Below the pieces are notes generated by a model. It saw only the letters and a program-made list of their open reading frames with translations. It made no database searches and was not told where the DNA came from. Positions 53,298-64,000 of a stretch of 64,000 nucleotides of DNA are shown piece by piece. A program made the translations under genes and the position numbers. Numbering within the stretch: position 1 is the stretch's first letter; the number at the start of each line of letters is the position of its first letter. Source of the DNA: Adiantum capillus-veneris (taxonomy: Eukaryota; Streptophyta; Polypodiopsida; Polypodiales; Pteridaceae); NCBI GenBank assembly GCA_014529385.2, contig CM043971.1, positions 32,319,209 to 32,383,208 of the forward strand, read 5' to 3'.

Positions 53298-53876
53298 TAC
53301 CCCCCTCTTGAAAGCATTGTAATCGCGCTCGATTACGCATGCAAAAAAGATAAAGGCCATAAACCGTCTTAGCAGACACTGATTGTTAGTACCTATATAC
53401 TAGGAACACACATCTAGCACATGTACCAAATCGATAGTCACATCACACGACATCACAAGACATCACATGACATTCAACATTCATTCGGATCTTAGACCAT
53501 GGTTTATCGGCAATGTAGCTAGCAATCGCATCTAGATCCAATCGGGACCTCGCGATGTCCGATTGACTAACCCCTATTGCAACCATGTCTATTCGAGATC
53601 AATCAAACCAAAATGCTACAGTCATTTCGTCTATCAGTTCTTGCTCTTAAAAGAAGTCAAGAACAAATCAGTATGATAATCAGGAATTCCATTTCATAAA
53701 GTCATACAGCAGAATACTGTCAGCTTTTAGTATCCGTGAAGCTCAAAGAGATATCAGTGACTCTAGTATCTAAATCAAGGCATCTGTTGACAAAGGAGCG
53801 GAGTGACTCCCCTCTTGTGTATCCCACTGCACCGGATCTGCGGCCAAGCTAAATTCTAGGTTCCATTTGGAGTAGA
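53298..53876 (-). other. G2 3' untranslated region and polypurine tract
   Basis: The minus-strand tract CAAGAGGGGGGTA abuts the 3' LTR. The rest is non-coding, with a cluster of ACATCAC(A/G)AGACATCAC repeats at about 53440-53475. Confidence 0.6.
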
Positions 53877-56800
53877 CTATGCTAAACCAAAAGCATCGAG
53901 GTAAAGTTTCACAATCTGAGGAGTATCTGCTAGGTCCTCCTCCTCCATCCACTTCGTATCCAATGCAGGATAGTTCTTGAACTTAACCAAGAACCGCCTT
54001 CAGACTTTACCTTTATTCTTCGTATCCTTATGTGCCAAAATCTGTTCAGGAACAAGTATCTCCTCGTTTTCTTCCACTTTGGGTTGCTCATCAGGCTCCC
54101 CATCTTCAGGCACATCACCTTTAAAAGGTTTCAAGAGACTCACATGAAATACATTGTGAATCCTCCAAGTATCAAGCAATTTCAGTCGGAAGGAGACATT
54201 ATTTATCTTTTTAGTGATCTGGAAAGGTCTGTAGTATCGCATACTAAGCTTTGGAAAAAGCCTCTCCTTTCCCTTTTTCTTTCTCAGGCATGCCTTCTCA
54301 AAACGTAAGAGCACCCAATCATCCTCCTTCAATTTCAAGTTGCGACGATGGCGATCTGCTGCCTTTTTCTATCGTTCTTGAGACTTCTGCAAAGTCTCGC
54401 GAACCTTGGCAAGAGCAGTATCTAAGTCTCGCGTATATTCATCCGCTTCAAAAATCTTATCTTTCGTGCTTATGAAGGGTGGAACCTTTGTAGCGCCTGC
54501 AACTATCTCAAATAGCGCCTTCCCCGTCGAAGAGTGTATTCTGTTATTGTAGGCAAATTCCACCAAACATTGAGTCTTCTGATCCGAGATATAAGACTTC
54601 AATAAATCTAGAACCACTGAATTTGCAATCTCAGATTGCCAATGAGTCTGCGGGTTGAACGATGACCAGAACTGCAACCGCGTGCCAATGTTCTCCCAAA
54701 TTGCCTTCCAAAACAAACTCGTAAATCTGGGTTCTCTATCGGAAACAATCGTCTCAGGCATGTCATGTAATCTGAAGATCTGGGCCACAAACAGTCTCGC
54801 TAAGTGATCTGGCTTGACCGTTTTCTTGATTGGATTGAAATGAGTCTGTTTTCTAAATCTGTCAATCATAGTCCAGATACCATCGTGACCACTCTGTGTT
54901 CTCGGGAGATCAAAAATGAAATCCATTGCAATACTTTCCCAGGGGCGGGTGGGTATGGGTAAAGGCTGTAACAATCCCTGTGCTTTATGCCTGTCAAACT
55001 TGACCTTCTGGCATACTAAGCAACTGCGCATAAACTCTTCCACATTCTTTTTGAGTCTCGGCCAAAAGAAGTATCTCTCTACCCCTTTCATGGTGGTAGC
55101 AATGCCGCGGTGACCCTTAAGAGGTGGACAATGGCATTCAATCATAAGCTTTTCCCTCAACGGCTGTGTAACACACAACATGGTTTTTCTCATCAAGTAG
55201 CCATATCGAATGGAATATCCCGCTACTGTCTCCCCATCCCTTATCCGTGTGAAAAAGTCTGCAAAATCTGTATTTGTGGCATACTGGTCGATCATATCCT
55301 CGAAGCTCCTATGATGTATCGTGGAAATAGTTAGAACCAACGGCTTCCGAGACAAAGCATCTGCCACCACATTCTTTTGTCCCTGCACATGGACAATCTG
55401 GAAGTGAAACTGTGACAAGATGTTCGCCCACCGCATCTGGTTTTCCGAAAGCTGCTTATGTGACAAGAAGTCGTGCAAACTCTGATGGTTTGTAAAGACA
55501 ATAAAATCCGCTCCGAGTAGGTAATGCCGCCACTGAGTAAGAGCATGGATAACCGCCAAAAGCTCTTTCTCATAAATCTGTGCTGTCATTTCCGGCCTTG
55601 AGAACAAACGGCTCTCGCAAGCAATGACATGGCCTTCTTACATTAAGACCGCACCCAGACTACGACCACAAGCATCAGAATATACTTCAAATGACTTCTG
55701 CTAGTCCGACAAAGTCAAAACTGGTCCTGTAGTCAATTTCTCTTTCAATGTTTGAAAGGCAGTCACCTTTGTGAATCCCCACGGGAAAGGGACTCCTTTC
55801 TGTGTGAAGATATGCAAAGGGGAAGCAACCTCTGCAAACTTTCGAATGAACTGCCTGTAGTACGAACACAGTCCCAAGAAGCTTCTAACTTCATGGACAT
55901 TCTTCAAATCGGGTCAATCACGTCTAGTCTCTATCTTGGCCGGATCCATTTGCTCTCTTGCTGTTGAGACAATGTGTCCCAAAAAGTGTATCTCTGGTAG
56001 GAAAAATTCTCTGTTCTTTGCATTAATCACTAACTTGTGATCTCGTAATGCCTGAAAGACCTGAAGCAGACGATCTCTGTGTTCTGCCTCATTCTTGGAG
56101 AAAACAATGATATCATCAAAGAAAGTGCCATCAAATGTACTCTCGAAAAATCCTGTCCATCATCCGGTGAAAAGTCGCAGGAGCATTGGTTGAGCCAAAA
56201 GGCATTACCAAAAACTCAAATAACCCAAAAGTCATCCGAAAAGCTGTCTTGTAGACGTCTCTCGGCGCGAATCTGATATGATGATATCGACTCTTAAGAT
56301 CAATCCTGCTAAAGCTCGAGGATCCCTGTAATTTGTCGAGTATATCATCGATCCTAGGAATCAGAAATCTGTTCTTGATGGTGATTTTGTTAAGAGCTCT
56401 ATAAGCGATGCACATTTTCCAAGATCCGTCTTTCTTCAAAACCAGCAACACTGGAGAGCAATATGGTGAAGTACTAGGTTGGACAAGACCCTTTTCCAAG
56501 AGGTCTTTCACTTGGTTCATAATCTCTTCATTCTGTGCTCTGCTCACACGGTAAGGTGACCGGTTTGGTGGTGTGCTTCCAGGTATCAGATCAATGGTAT
56601 GATCTTTAGGACGAGAAGGTGGTAACTCGCTTGGTAGGCCCTCTGAGAAGCAATCTGTGTGAGAGTGGAGAAAATCTTGGCATTCTTTATCAAGTTTAGA
56701 CATATTTGTCCTATCCTTATGACTCAATTCTTTCATAAAGATTGAGTAAACAAACAAACGAGATTTCATTAATTTAGAAATGGCCGAAGCCGATACAATA

Positions 56801-57252
56801 GGGACAGACTCGCCCTTTAGTTTAATATCAAGTACAATGGTTCTGCCCTTCTCTGTAGTCAATGTCGCTTTCCTCGCCCGATAACTGACCACGGCGTTGT
56901 TCTTGTGGTACCAGGGAATCCCTAAGAGAAGATCACAACCCTCCAAAGGCATTATGAAAAAGTCCTCATGCCCCAAATACCCCTGACAATGCAACCGAAG
57001 TTTGTCAATGACAGGTGTAATGGCTACGTCCCTGCCGGGTGCCGCTAGAACAGCCTCTGCAAGTTGTCCATCGGGAGTGATCTCGAGCCGCGCCGCCAAT
57101 TCCGGTGAAATAAAGTTGGCCTTGGCTCCTCCATCAAAGAAGATCAGGGCCTCTTGATCTTTCACTTTACCCCAAGCTCGGCAAAGTTCTGTACTCTCGT
57201 CCATGGTGTTGAGATCGGTACCCACACAATCTGGAACCAGTCCTGTTTTCAT
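53877..57252 (-). pseudogene. G2 pol: protease, RT, RNase H, integrase, chromodomain (decayed)
   Basis: From 57252: MKTGLVPDCVG.., protease FFDGGAKANFISPELAARL, RT KKDGSWKMC, FSRIDLKSRYHHIR, FGSTNAPATF and then a one-base shift near 56130 just before the catalytic FFDDIIVFS. RNase H (YEKELLAVIHALTQW; VADALSRKP) and integrase (AMDFIFDLPR; VSDREPR; QTHWQSEIAN) follow, where the usual TDGQ has become THWQ. The chromodomain RRFLVKFKNYPALDTKWMEEED ends at TAG 53877-53879. Further stops occur at about 54362, 54000, 55630 and 55700. Content and order match G1. Confidence 0.88.
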
Positions 57253-58950
57253 TTTGCCTTTTCTTCCACGTTCCTCAGCTGCTCTCGAACTCTCAGGCCT
57301 GTCGTCGTCCTTATCGTTCTGTGCTTTCCGTGCCTATATAGGGCACTTCGCGGAGATATGTCCATGTTCCTCGCATCCAAAGCACTTCCCCTCCCTGATG
57401 AAGCGAGCTCGCTCTTGAGGAGTAAGCTTGGGTCGTTCATCCTTCTTCTCTGGGTTGTTCTTTCTCTTTCTACTTTCATTCCACCCACTATCGGGCACTG
57501 CCGACGTTAGTGGGGATGTCGTGGTATTTAGTCAATACTATGCATGATGGAGCTGATGGGTATATTGTCTTGTGGGTGACTACCATAGGTCTATACCTTG
57601 CACTTTCCTTCAAGGGTGAATCTAGGCTTATCCTGGATTCATCTGAGTATATTTCATTCCTAGAAGTCTGTTCGGCTCGTTGTGTCATGGCCTCATCGGT
57701 GGGGTAGGTCAGACTGTCAAAGTGAATGGCAAAGCCCCGCTTCGCATGACTCATCCACTCCTGAATAGAAGCTGACTTCTATTCCAAGCAGTGATCTCGG
57801 GTCTCTGTAGGTAGACCCAAGGTGAACCGCTCAATCTGTTCTCTGAACATGATCTTCTTGAATGAAGAGGTGGGTAGAAAAGAGCTCTAGAATCTCTCAC
57901 AGTAAGCATCCACTGTATCTCTCTTGGTCATCCAAAGATGGTTCCAAGCAACTCGTATATCGCGTTCATACTCTTGCGTCAGCCAAGAAGAAATAAAAAG
58001 CTTCTTAAGTTTCAGCCATTTAACTGGCGCAGTCTTGTTTAAAAGAAGCGTGGACCACCAAGTTCGAGCATTCCCCTTAAAGTAGAGGCAGCTCTCCGAA
58101 TCTTGGAGTGCTCTGAGTAGCGTCCTCCCGCGAAAGTGATGTCAAACTGCTGTATAAAAGACAAAGCCTTCGAAGCATCTTTGTATCCTGAAAAAGTGTC
58201 AAATTTGATCGACTATCCACCTTCCTTAAACTCTCGGACTTTCTTGCTTTTATCTTCCAGAAAGTCATACTGGTTGGCTTTATAAAAATTCTTCTTGTTC
58301 GCATAAAATTTTCCATTAGAGTCTGAACTATCCGTAGACGAGTCCTCTGTAGAACTGTCACTCACTGGGCGAGATTTAGACTTCTTTGCCTTTTTCTTGC
58401 CCTTTCCGAAGCATTGTTTCTGGCTTTGCTTTTTGCCTTTTCTGTCTTCTTCGCTCGAATCTGAAGAGCTAGAAGAACTGTCAAAAGAAGAAGAAGAAGA
58501 ACTGGGTACTTCTTCAAATCGAATACGCTTCTTCTGTTTCTTTGCTTTGTCAAATGTCGATTGACGACCCAAATAACCCGGGAAGTCCGTGCCTTTCCCG
58601 TGCTTTTTGGCTTTCTTCTTCGCGTCAAAAAGGTGAGCAGTACGTGCATCGACCACCTCTTCTAATTCCTTCTCTGAATATTGCTTGTGATCAGAAGGTT
58701 TCTTGAGAGCGGGTTTCGGGGGTGGTGTTGTGGTTTTCTACCATTGTGCATGCACTTCCTGAAAAGAAGTCTCGCTCATATATTTTGCCAATTGCGGGTT
58801 CTTCGCAAAACTGAGCATCATCTTTGTTGCATGGCCGATCAATTGACGACGCTTCATCTCTCGTTGCTCCGCCTGAGTAGGCCGAGGCGGGCCATACTCA
58901 GTCGGAATCTTCGTTGTGATCTTTGCCCGCATCTCCAGATGCAAAGGGAG
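57253..58950 (-). pseudogene. G2 gag, interrupted by a 169-bp insertion
   Basis: From about 58950 the minus strand reads MRAKITTKIPTEYGPPRPTQ, a basic segment, a Ser/Asp-rich region (SSSSSFDSSSSSSDSSEED, about 58440-58500), then the capsid core KFDTFSGYKDASKALSFIQQFD, ASLFKGNARTWWSTLLL and QIERFTLGLP. A knuckle CFGCEEHGHISAKC (57340-57390) follows the insertion at 57483-57651. Stops include TAG near 58212, at least two more in the capsid part, and TAG right after the knuckle. Removing the insertion with one 9-bp repeat restores the frame across it. Confidence 0.8.
57483..57651 (+). mobile_element. 169-bp Penelope-related insertion, 9-bp TSD (copy E)
   Basis: Flanked by TTTCATTCC at 57474-57482 and 57652-57660. 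The sequence matches the repeats around the Penelope-like coding region (copies B and D): CACTATCGGGCACTG, GACGTTAGTGGGGATGTCG, the paired stem GTGGTATT/AATACTAT with loop TAGTC (57521-57541), TTGTCTTGTGGGTGACTACC and AAGGGTGAATCTAGGCTTATCC. It ends where copy B meets the endonuclease frame. Best read as a 5'-truncated insertion of the element end. Confidence 0.82.
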
Positions 58951-59033
58951 TCGACTGATCCTTTGGTGGAAGCCATAGGTGCTCCGGAAAAAAATTTGGG
59001 GATTGGATTTCCCATAGAAGAGAAATCGGCCGT

Positions 59034-59045
59034 GCTCTGATACCA
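59034..59045 (-). promoter_or_regulatory. G2 primer-binding site (initiator tRNA-Met)
   Basis: TGGTATCAGAGC on the minus strand, one base from the 5' LTR. Confidence 0.88.
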
Positions 59046-59046
59046 C

Positions 59047-59390
59047 TGTAACAGACTTGGACACTCCAAGTCAAGAATCAATCACGACAGCACCAAGTAA
59101 CCACTTCAAAACAGTTTATAGTTCACAAAAGAGATATTGGCCCCAAAGACTGGCGCACCTTTCGGTATTTCTTTATGTATTAATCAATGTTCAAAGTACA
59201 AGAGAGCGGTTGGGGTTTCACTCTCAAACTCTACGTCCAGATGCTTTGTTGAGTGTGTGCCCAAACCGCTTATTTAAAGTTTACAAGGGTTGCCAAAAGC
59301 AGAGTCCCAAAAGCTTCAAAATCAAAAGCAAACTCTTCTTCTCTCTCACACAGGCTCTCTCTCTCTAGGGCTTTAAACTAAAAGCAAAGT

Positions 59391-59453
<63 letters not shown>

Positions 59454-59735
59454 TGCGTGGAGAAAAGCAGGAAACTGCCGTCGCCCAAAAGCTTGGCAAA
59501 TCTGCTGCAAAAGCAGCCAGCGCAAATTTCAGGACTGCCGTACTGCCACGTCAGCATGCCAGCGCGTTTCACGGAAATTCAGCTTCTGCTTTTTAGGGTT
59601 AGGGTTTGGGTTAGGTCAGGGCAGATTTTAGGGTTAGGGTTTCTGGCAGAGATTAGGGTTTGCAGATTTTAGGGTTAGGGTTTCTAGCAGCAGTCAAGCT
59701 TTCCTCTCGGGCAGACATGTCATCACTTTGTGACA
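59047..59735 (-). repeat. G2 5' LTR
   Basis: 689 bp. Like its partner it carries TTTAGGG-type words (about 59592-59692) and a CT tract, here extended by a (CA)n tract (about 59396-59452). Confidence 0.9.
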
Positions 59736-59779
59736 ATTTGTTCATATTTGAGTTGACGAGCACCTGTAGTTTTGATTTG

Positions 59780-59870
59780 CTTGATTGGTAGATGTTGCAT
59801 CACTCTCCCCACTGTGCATTGCGAACGTTAGTGGGGACCCGTGGTATTGGTTATAATGGTCCGATGTCTA
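59780..59870 (+). repeat. Diverged trace of the Penelope-associated repeat (copy F)
   Basis: CATTGCGAACGTTAGTGGGGAC and GTGGTATTGGTTATAATGGTC resemble the middle of copies D and E. Match is short and imperfect. Confidence 0.35.
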
Positions 59871-60845
59871 CAGTGAGTGTGAAATAAAGCTCTTTCCATG
59901 TCCGAGCTTGAAGCTAAGCCCTTGTCCGCTAGGAGCAAGCATCACTTCCTCTGTCGTCCATCCTCTAGATGTCCTTGCATGTTGAGCTCCCCTCTTGTTG
60001 AATCTCTTCCAATGATGCAATTGTGCCAAGAGACACAGGTAAGGAAATTCTGGGCAAGGATGATCAGTGCGACATGCCAGCACATGCCACATGCATGCTG
60101 TTTGTGAAAGTTGCTCTTGCTGCTGGCCGGGAGCTGATTGCAAGCGTCTTTACCTGTCTTAGATCTCGACAAGATTTCGTCTTTCAACTTTCCGACTCCT
60201 AGCTTGATGGCTCTCTTGAAATCTGATCTCCTATGAGCATTCTCTCTCTCTCTCTAGATCCGCCAGCGACTGATAATGGATCTCCTGTGATTTAGCTCTT
60301 TTGAGGATTGTACACCCTGCTCATCTTGTACCAGCCTTTGTATCAGCTCTCACCCATTATATCCTCACACGGACACCCACATTGTGTTGTATTAGCCCCC
60401 AGTCACTTCTTTCACCCCCTTACTAATATTCTACACAGTTCCAGCTAGCTGCTTAGTTCACATCTAGTAGTTAAGATTTTAGTCTTTCACTTCACTTCAT
60501 TTTAGATCTACCAAGATTGTATCAGTTTGGTCTCATAGGTCATTTTGGCCTTTTGAAGACGTTTAATATAACATTTCATTTCATTTGTGTGTCCATGCAC
60601 GCACCTCCATGCGTGCCTTCCAAGTGGTAGTAGAGCCAACAGTTTTTGCCTCAAATGGTATCCATGCACGTGCACATCCATTCCTGGCTTCAAGTGGTGT
60701 CAGAGCCAGCAGTTTTTCTTCTCTGGCTCTCCATGCATGCCGGCTTATCAAGAAAAATGTTTTGCTGCAGTTTTTTTGATGTGCTTCAAAGAGGGGTTTC
60801 TAACAGAGCCGGAAAGTTAGAGCCGGGTCCGGCTGTAGATTAAGA
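59871..60845 (+). other. LTR-retroelement remnant with primer-site-like words; no gene
   Basis: Two related segments contain AGTGGTAGTAGAGCCAACAG (about 60625) and AGTGGTGTCAGAGCCAGCAG (about 60698), close to a TGGTATCAGAGCC primer site. They lie downstream of an LTR-like stretch with TCTCACCCATTATATCC. No coding region follows. Confidence 0.4.
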
Positions 60846-60846
60846 G

Positions 60847-61045
60847 GCTTAGTGGCATTTAATGAAAATTATAGTCCCGCTATCATAAGCAAAATACTCA
60901 AAATATTAATTTCTGTGTATCTCAAAAAAAAAAAAAAACTTAAAATGCATAAGTGAATTTACTTATACGTAGGTAAAGAGATATAGTGGCACTTACTGAA
61001 AATTATAGTTCCACTATCAAAAGCAAATTACTCATAATGCAAATG
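60847..61045. repeat. Imperfect tandem repeat, unit about 125 bp
   Basis: TAGTGGCA(T/C)TTA(A/C)TGAAAATTATAGT(C/T)CC(G/A)CTATCA occurs at about 60848 and 60975, with an A-run between. Confidence 0.65.
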
Positions 61046-61258
61046 TGAAACTACCAAAAATATAAAAGTGAAACCAGGCTACTAAAAAAGTATGATTTGT
61101 GGACATAAGTCAATGAGAGTTAATACTAGAGAAAAAGTGGGTATTAGGAGCACCACAGCTTTGAAGGAATGTGTTCCCTTCGTTTTACTTAAATCAAATT
61201 AGAACAAAGTGACCACAATTGAAGACTATTTCCCTATTGAGGAGCATTGCCAGCCCCT

Positions 61259-61633
61259 TTATGTGCTCAAATTTGGGGTGAGCAGAGGTGTATTGTGTGG
61301 GCAGCTGGCTTCATGTGCTCGAAATGAGAGGTTCAACAACTGCTGAGGGAGACTCGTTGACTGCCCTTTCACTGTAAACTCTCGTTCACACAAACACGAA
61401 CAAATACCAACCAGCTGCATGGCCTTAATTGCATCATCCTGCGATTCCCAACACCGTATCTGAGCTGAATTGTAGCAAAGCTTGAACCTCATCTCAAGGT
61501 CTACCTCTCTGTGGATCAGAGTTTTTGTGCAGTCTCCAAGCTGTCTTTGAAATCGGTCAATCAAAAGCAAGCTTCCTTGCCCAGCAAAGGTGTTTTGTGC
61601 TTCATCAAGCATGTCTGTATCCTGGCTATCCAT
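61259..61633 (-). CDS. Possible exon of an unrecognised protein
   Basis: A minus-strand frame of 124 codons with soluble-protein composition: DMLDEAQNTFAGQG, LLLIDRFQRQLGDCTKTL, HREVDLEMRFKLCYNSAQIRC and ESQDDAIKAMQLVG form an amphipathic helical series. The last about 40 residues are less protein-like, and an intron donor (CTG|GTTGGT) after KAMQ would exclude them. No AG acceptor/ATG combination is compelling at the 5' end. I do not recognise the family. It may be a genuine exon, an exon of a broken gene, or a chance frame. Confidence 0.3.
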   Translation of the reverse strand: MDSQDTDMLDEAQNTFAGQGSLLLIDRFQRQLGDCTKTLIHREVDLEMRFKLCYNSAQIRCWESQDDAIKAMQLVGICSCLCEREFTVKGQSTSLPQQLLNLSFRAHEASCPHNTPLLTPNLST

Positions 61634-61639
61634 CTACCA

Positions 61640-62685
61640 AGCTGGCTCATCCCTTCTTGAAGCTCTTGTTTTTCCAAGTTGAGGGATTCTTGTTCTACCC
61701 TACATGTCATGTTGGTTAATGTATTTGTTTCTAGGGCTCATTATGGGCTTTGAGGTTTTTTTCTGTCAATTCGAATGGTTTACATAGCGTAATGGCTAAG
61801 ATACTCGATTGCTATCTCAGTTTGGTCTCAATTATGGTAGAAATTGCCACAGGAGGTAAAAGCATTGAATCACAAGCCAAGTCCATGGCCATAAGATCTA
61901 CAGCAACAGTTTTCCTCACCCCTATGTCATTTTGGGGCACCCCTATTGCATGCTTATACACTTTTGTCAAGTTCTTCTCTTTTTGAGAAGTGAGTTTCTT
62001 CACCAAGTAAGTTGGGAAAAAGGGAGAGTATGGATGGCTTGTGCAAAATCATGAACATTTGGTGACTTTCCAAATTCATGTGATGAAGCGCTCTTAGTAG
62101 TTGTGAGCCTTTCACACCTTATTTACTCGGAACAAGGATCGACAAAGGGCATAAAGTGCCATTCCGTGTTACAAATACTCACGCCTAAAACATGGGACAG
62201 GGATTCAAAGCGGGAAGTTTGAATTGAAACAGGGAAGAGAGATTTGAAAATGGCCATTCCCTATAACTAAATTTCACACTTATATTGAATGATAGTTTGA
62301 CAAGGGCAAAAGTTCCTTGTGTCGCTCCTTAAAAGAGAATTGGAGTTTTAATTTGAGTGCTAGCCTATCATAGTGGATCGAGCTCAACATCCTTATTTGA
62401 AAGGTTTGTTTCATGTTGACAATATTCTTGGTGTCATCTTGCTTGGTGTGTTTGGAATAAATACTATAACTTCTCTCATTGTCTTAGACATCTACAATGT
62501 TTGGCTTTCTTGTGAAACCGGATTCCGATCTTGGGGGAAGCCAGAAGAGATGTTTGTAAACACATAGACAGTGTTCGAGAAAGATCATTTTCACAAACAT
62601 ACAAAATTCCCTTTAGGGTAGATTCAAAGAGGAAATTTTGCGAAATAACCGGTTTTTTTTGCAATTTAATTCTTTTTTCTTTAAT
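61640..62685. other. No gene or element recognised
   Basis: AT-rich sequence with only short frames. Nothing matches the element families elsewhere in the window. Confidence 0.4.
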
Positions 62686-62966
62686 TTTCTAAGCGGATTT
62701 TCTTCTTCTCCGCCTCCCTCCAACCGGTTGATTTGGTTTATCAACCGGCTCAAGGCTAAGCTGAGGCACACTTTTCTCAAACAGTGTTCGGAATCAGACA
62801 CCAACGCTTGGGAAACATTTTTTGGACCTAGCTTTTCAAAGCAGATTTTTTTCTTCTCCCCCTTCCGTCAACCCGATGACTTGGTTTTAAACTGGCTCGA
62901 GGCACACTTTTCCCGAACATTGCACACGAGGGCTTTGGAACACTTTTTGTGGACTCAGCTTTGGAA
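62686..62966. repeat. Imperfect tandem duplication, unit about 150 bp
   Basis: GC(G/A)GATTTT..CTTCTTCTCC..CC..TCAAC, GGCTC(A/G)AGGC..GAGGCACACTTTTC and CTTTGGA/CTTGGGAA..CACTTTTTGTGGAC-like words occur twice in the same order (from about 62690 and 62840). Confidence 0.55.
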
Positions 62967-63271
62967 TCTTTTCACACGCATATGAGAAGGCTAACTCTAA
63001 ATTTGAGAGGGATAATCACACTAAAAATTCTCATATTACAACTAAAACTTCCATAATTTGGATCGGCTTGAGAATCTTCTTGCCCAAATTTGAGTCGGCC
63101 ATGTTTCATTTTGAACAGGCTTTGAATATAGCGAACCTATATTTTCCCAAGCCCTGCTGGGCGCATGCGCGCGCGCACACATGCCGTATGTTCTATGTGG
63201 AACAGTTTCTCGTATCTTGGTCCTCTACCATGAAGTCGCCCATCAGCTAAACGAATTTTTACACATACATA

Positions 63272-63329
<58 letters not shown>

Positions 63330-64000
63330 TTACTTTGAGCATATTCATAGGAGTTTTTTGAAACTTACATTTACTAGTTTTTTGAAACTTACATTTACTG
63401 AGGTCTTTTGATGCTTTTGGAAATATCCTTAGTAGAATCTCTTTAAAATGGATCCTTAACCACCAAGCCAGCATCTATTGTGGCTTTTTACCACACTTTT
63501 GATTCCCTTGCTCCACTTTTCCCTCCATGGAAATAATAAGGAGAGCTCTCACCTTGCATACCATACCTAAAGGTTGGGCAAAATTAAAAAATAAAGGGAA
63601 AATTACCACTATCCCTCAAATTTCAAAAGTTCCCAAGGTACCCCCAATATTTTGTTATAAATCCCCAAAATGCCCTTCAAATTTTCCAAAATTCCCAAAA
63701 TGCCCTTGCTTGTGAGATTGAATATTTCCAAAAATAAGAAAAGTTGTAGCTTTTCATAAGAATACTAATTGCCTTCAATAGAAGATGCTAAAAGTAGAAT
63801 TTGAGTTGGTTATATAGGTTTTGGAGATGAATTACTTACCTATTTTCGGATAGAATTACCTATTTTTGCTAAGTATTGTATGACAAGTTACGCATTAAGA
63901 AGTCAGAAAAAGATCTCAATAGTCAAAAGGAATAAAGATTTCAAAATCTTGAACAGTCCAACGAAAATAGATACAAGGGTATTTTGGGAATTTGATCTTA
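62967..64000. other. No gene; (CT)n at 63273-63326
   Basis: AT-rich sequence with a 54-bp CT tract and a stretch of CCCAAAATGCCC/TTCCCAAAAT repeats near 63620-63710. No domain or element end was recognised. Confidence 0.45.

Larger units (their letters stand above)
52603..59735 (-). mobile_element. G2: full-length Ty3/gypsy chromovirus, TSD ATTTG
   Basis: It reads on the minus strand. The 5' LTR is 59047-59735, the primer site 59034-59045 (TGGTATCAGAGC), gag runs from about 58950, pol ends at 53877, and the polypurine tract CAAGAGGGGGGTA lies at the 3' LTR (52603-53297). ATTTG flanks both sides (52598-52602 and 59736-59740). Coding order is gag, protease, RT, RNase H, integrase, chromodomain, as in G1 but a distinct family. 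Many stops and shifts mean it is dead, and older than G1. Confidence 0.9.

Noticed and set aside
61780-61860. Possible tRNA gene (TAATGGCTAAGATACTCGATTGC)
   Set aside because: Has a D-arm-like word, but no matching acceptor stem or T-arm could be paired.
1-64000. CRISPR arrays, prokaryotic operons or rRNA genes
   Set aside because: No regular spacer-repeat array or rRNA signature; content is eukaryotic, with spliced genes and retrotransposons.

Overview
The window is nuclear DNA of a land plant with a large, repeat-rich genome. The pointers are a three-exon gene for a plant-type thylakoid protein, a pentatricopeptide-repeat (PPR) gene fragment, plant-type TTTAGGG arrays, chromodomain Ty3/gypsy elements and many primer sites matching initiator tRNA-Met. 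A fern or other non-flowering vascular plant would fit, but that is inference. Almost everything except one gene is nested transposable-element sequence and (GA)n/(CT)n microsatellite.

Region by region. 1-5 kb: an 81-bp poly-C run, a Harbinger-like MITE ending 8 bp from a TATA box, and an MPH1-like chloroplast gene (2260-3071, +). 5-8 kb: decayed LTR and gypsy fragments. 8-16 kb: a three-level nest. Element R2 (7962-15957, target duplication TTACC) sits in an old gypsy chromodomain and is itself split by element T1 (10625-14841, duplication TGCAC). 16.7-20.9 kb: a gag-protease element without RT or integrase but with an acidic 203-codon ORF. 20.9-23.4 kb: a 681-bp tandem duplication. 23.3-28.4 kb: a Penelope-like retroelement with its GIY-YIG nuclease upstream of the RT, flanked by repeated non-coding units. 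28.9-38.1 kb: complete Ty3/gypsy G1 (TTGGA). 38-41 kb: a transposase-like fragment, a minisatellite and a small TIR element. 41-46.7 kb: element T2, related to T1, lying between two GA tracts and split by a G1-type solo LTR (CGCGC). 47-49 kb: a PPR pseudogene inside a large inverted repeat. 49.5-52.2 kb: a non-autonomous LTR element (LTR-A). 52.6-59.7 kb: Ty3/gypsy G2 (ATTTG), with a 169-bp Penelope-related insertion in gag. 60-64 kb: mostly unassigned.

The most interesting system is the Penelope-like element. Its endonuclease and RT share one frame broken by a single TAA. Its flanking unit recurs at several sites, can form a hairpin whose stem changes sequence but keeps pairing, and was mobile after G2 inserted. 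Second in interest are the T1/T2 family, which encodes an unfamiliar coiled-coil plus Asp/His-rich protein, and the acidic ORF of element E. None of the elements looks fully autonomous: each pol gene carries stops or frameshifts.
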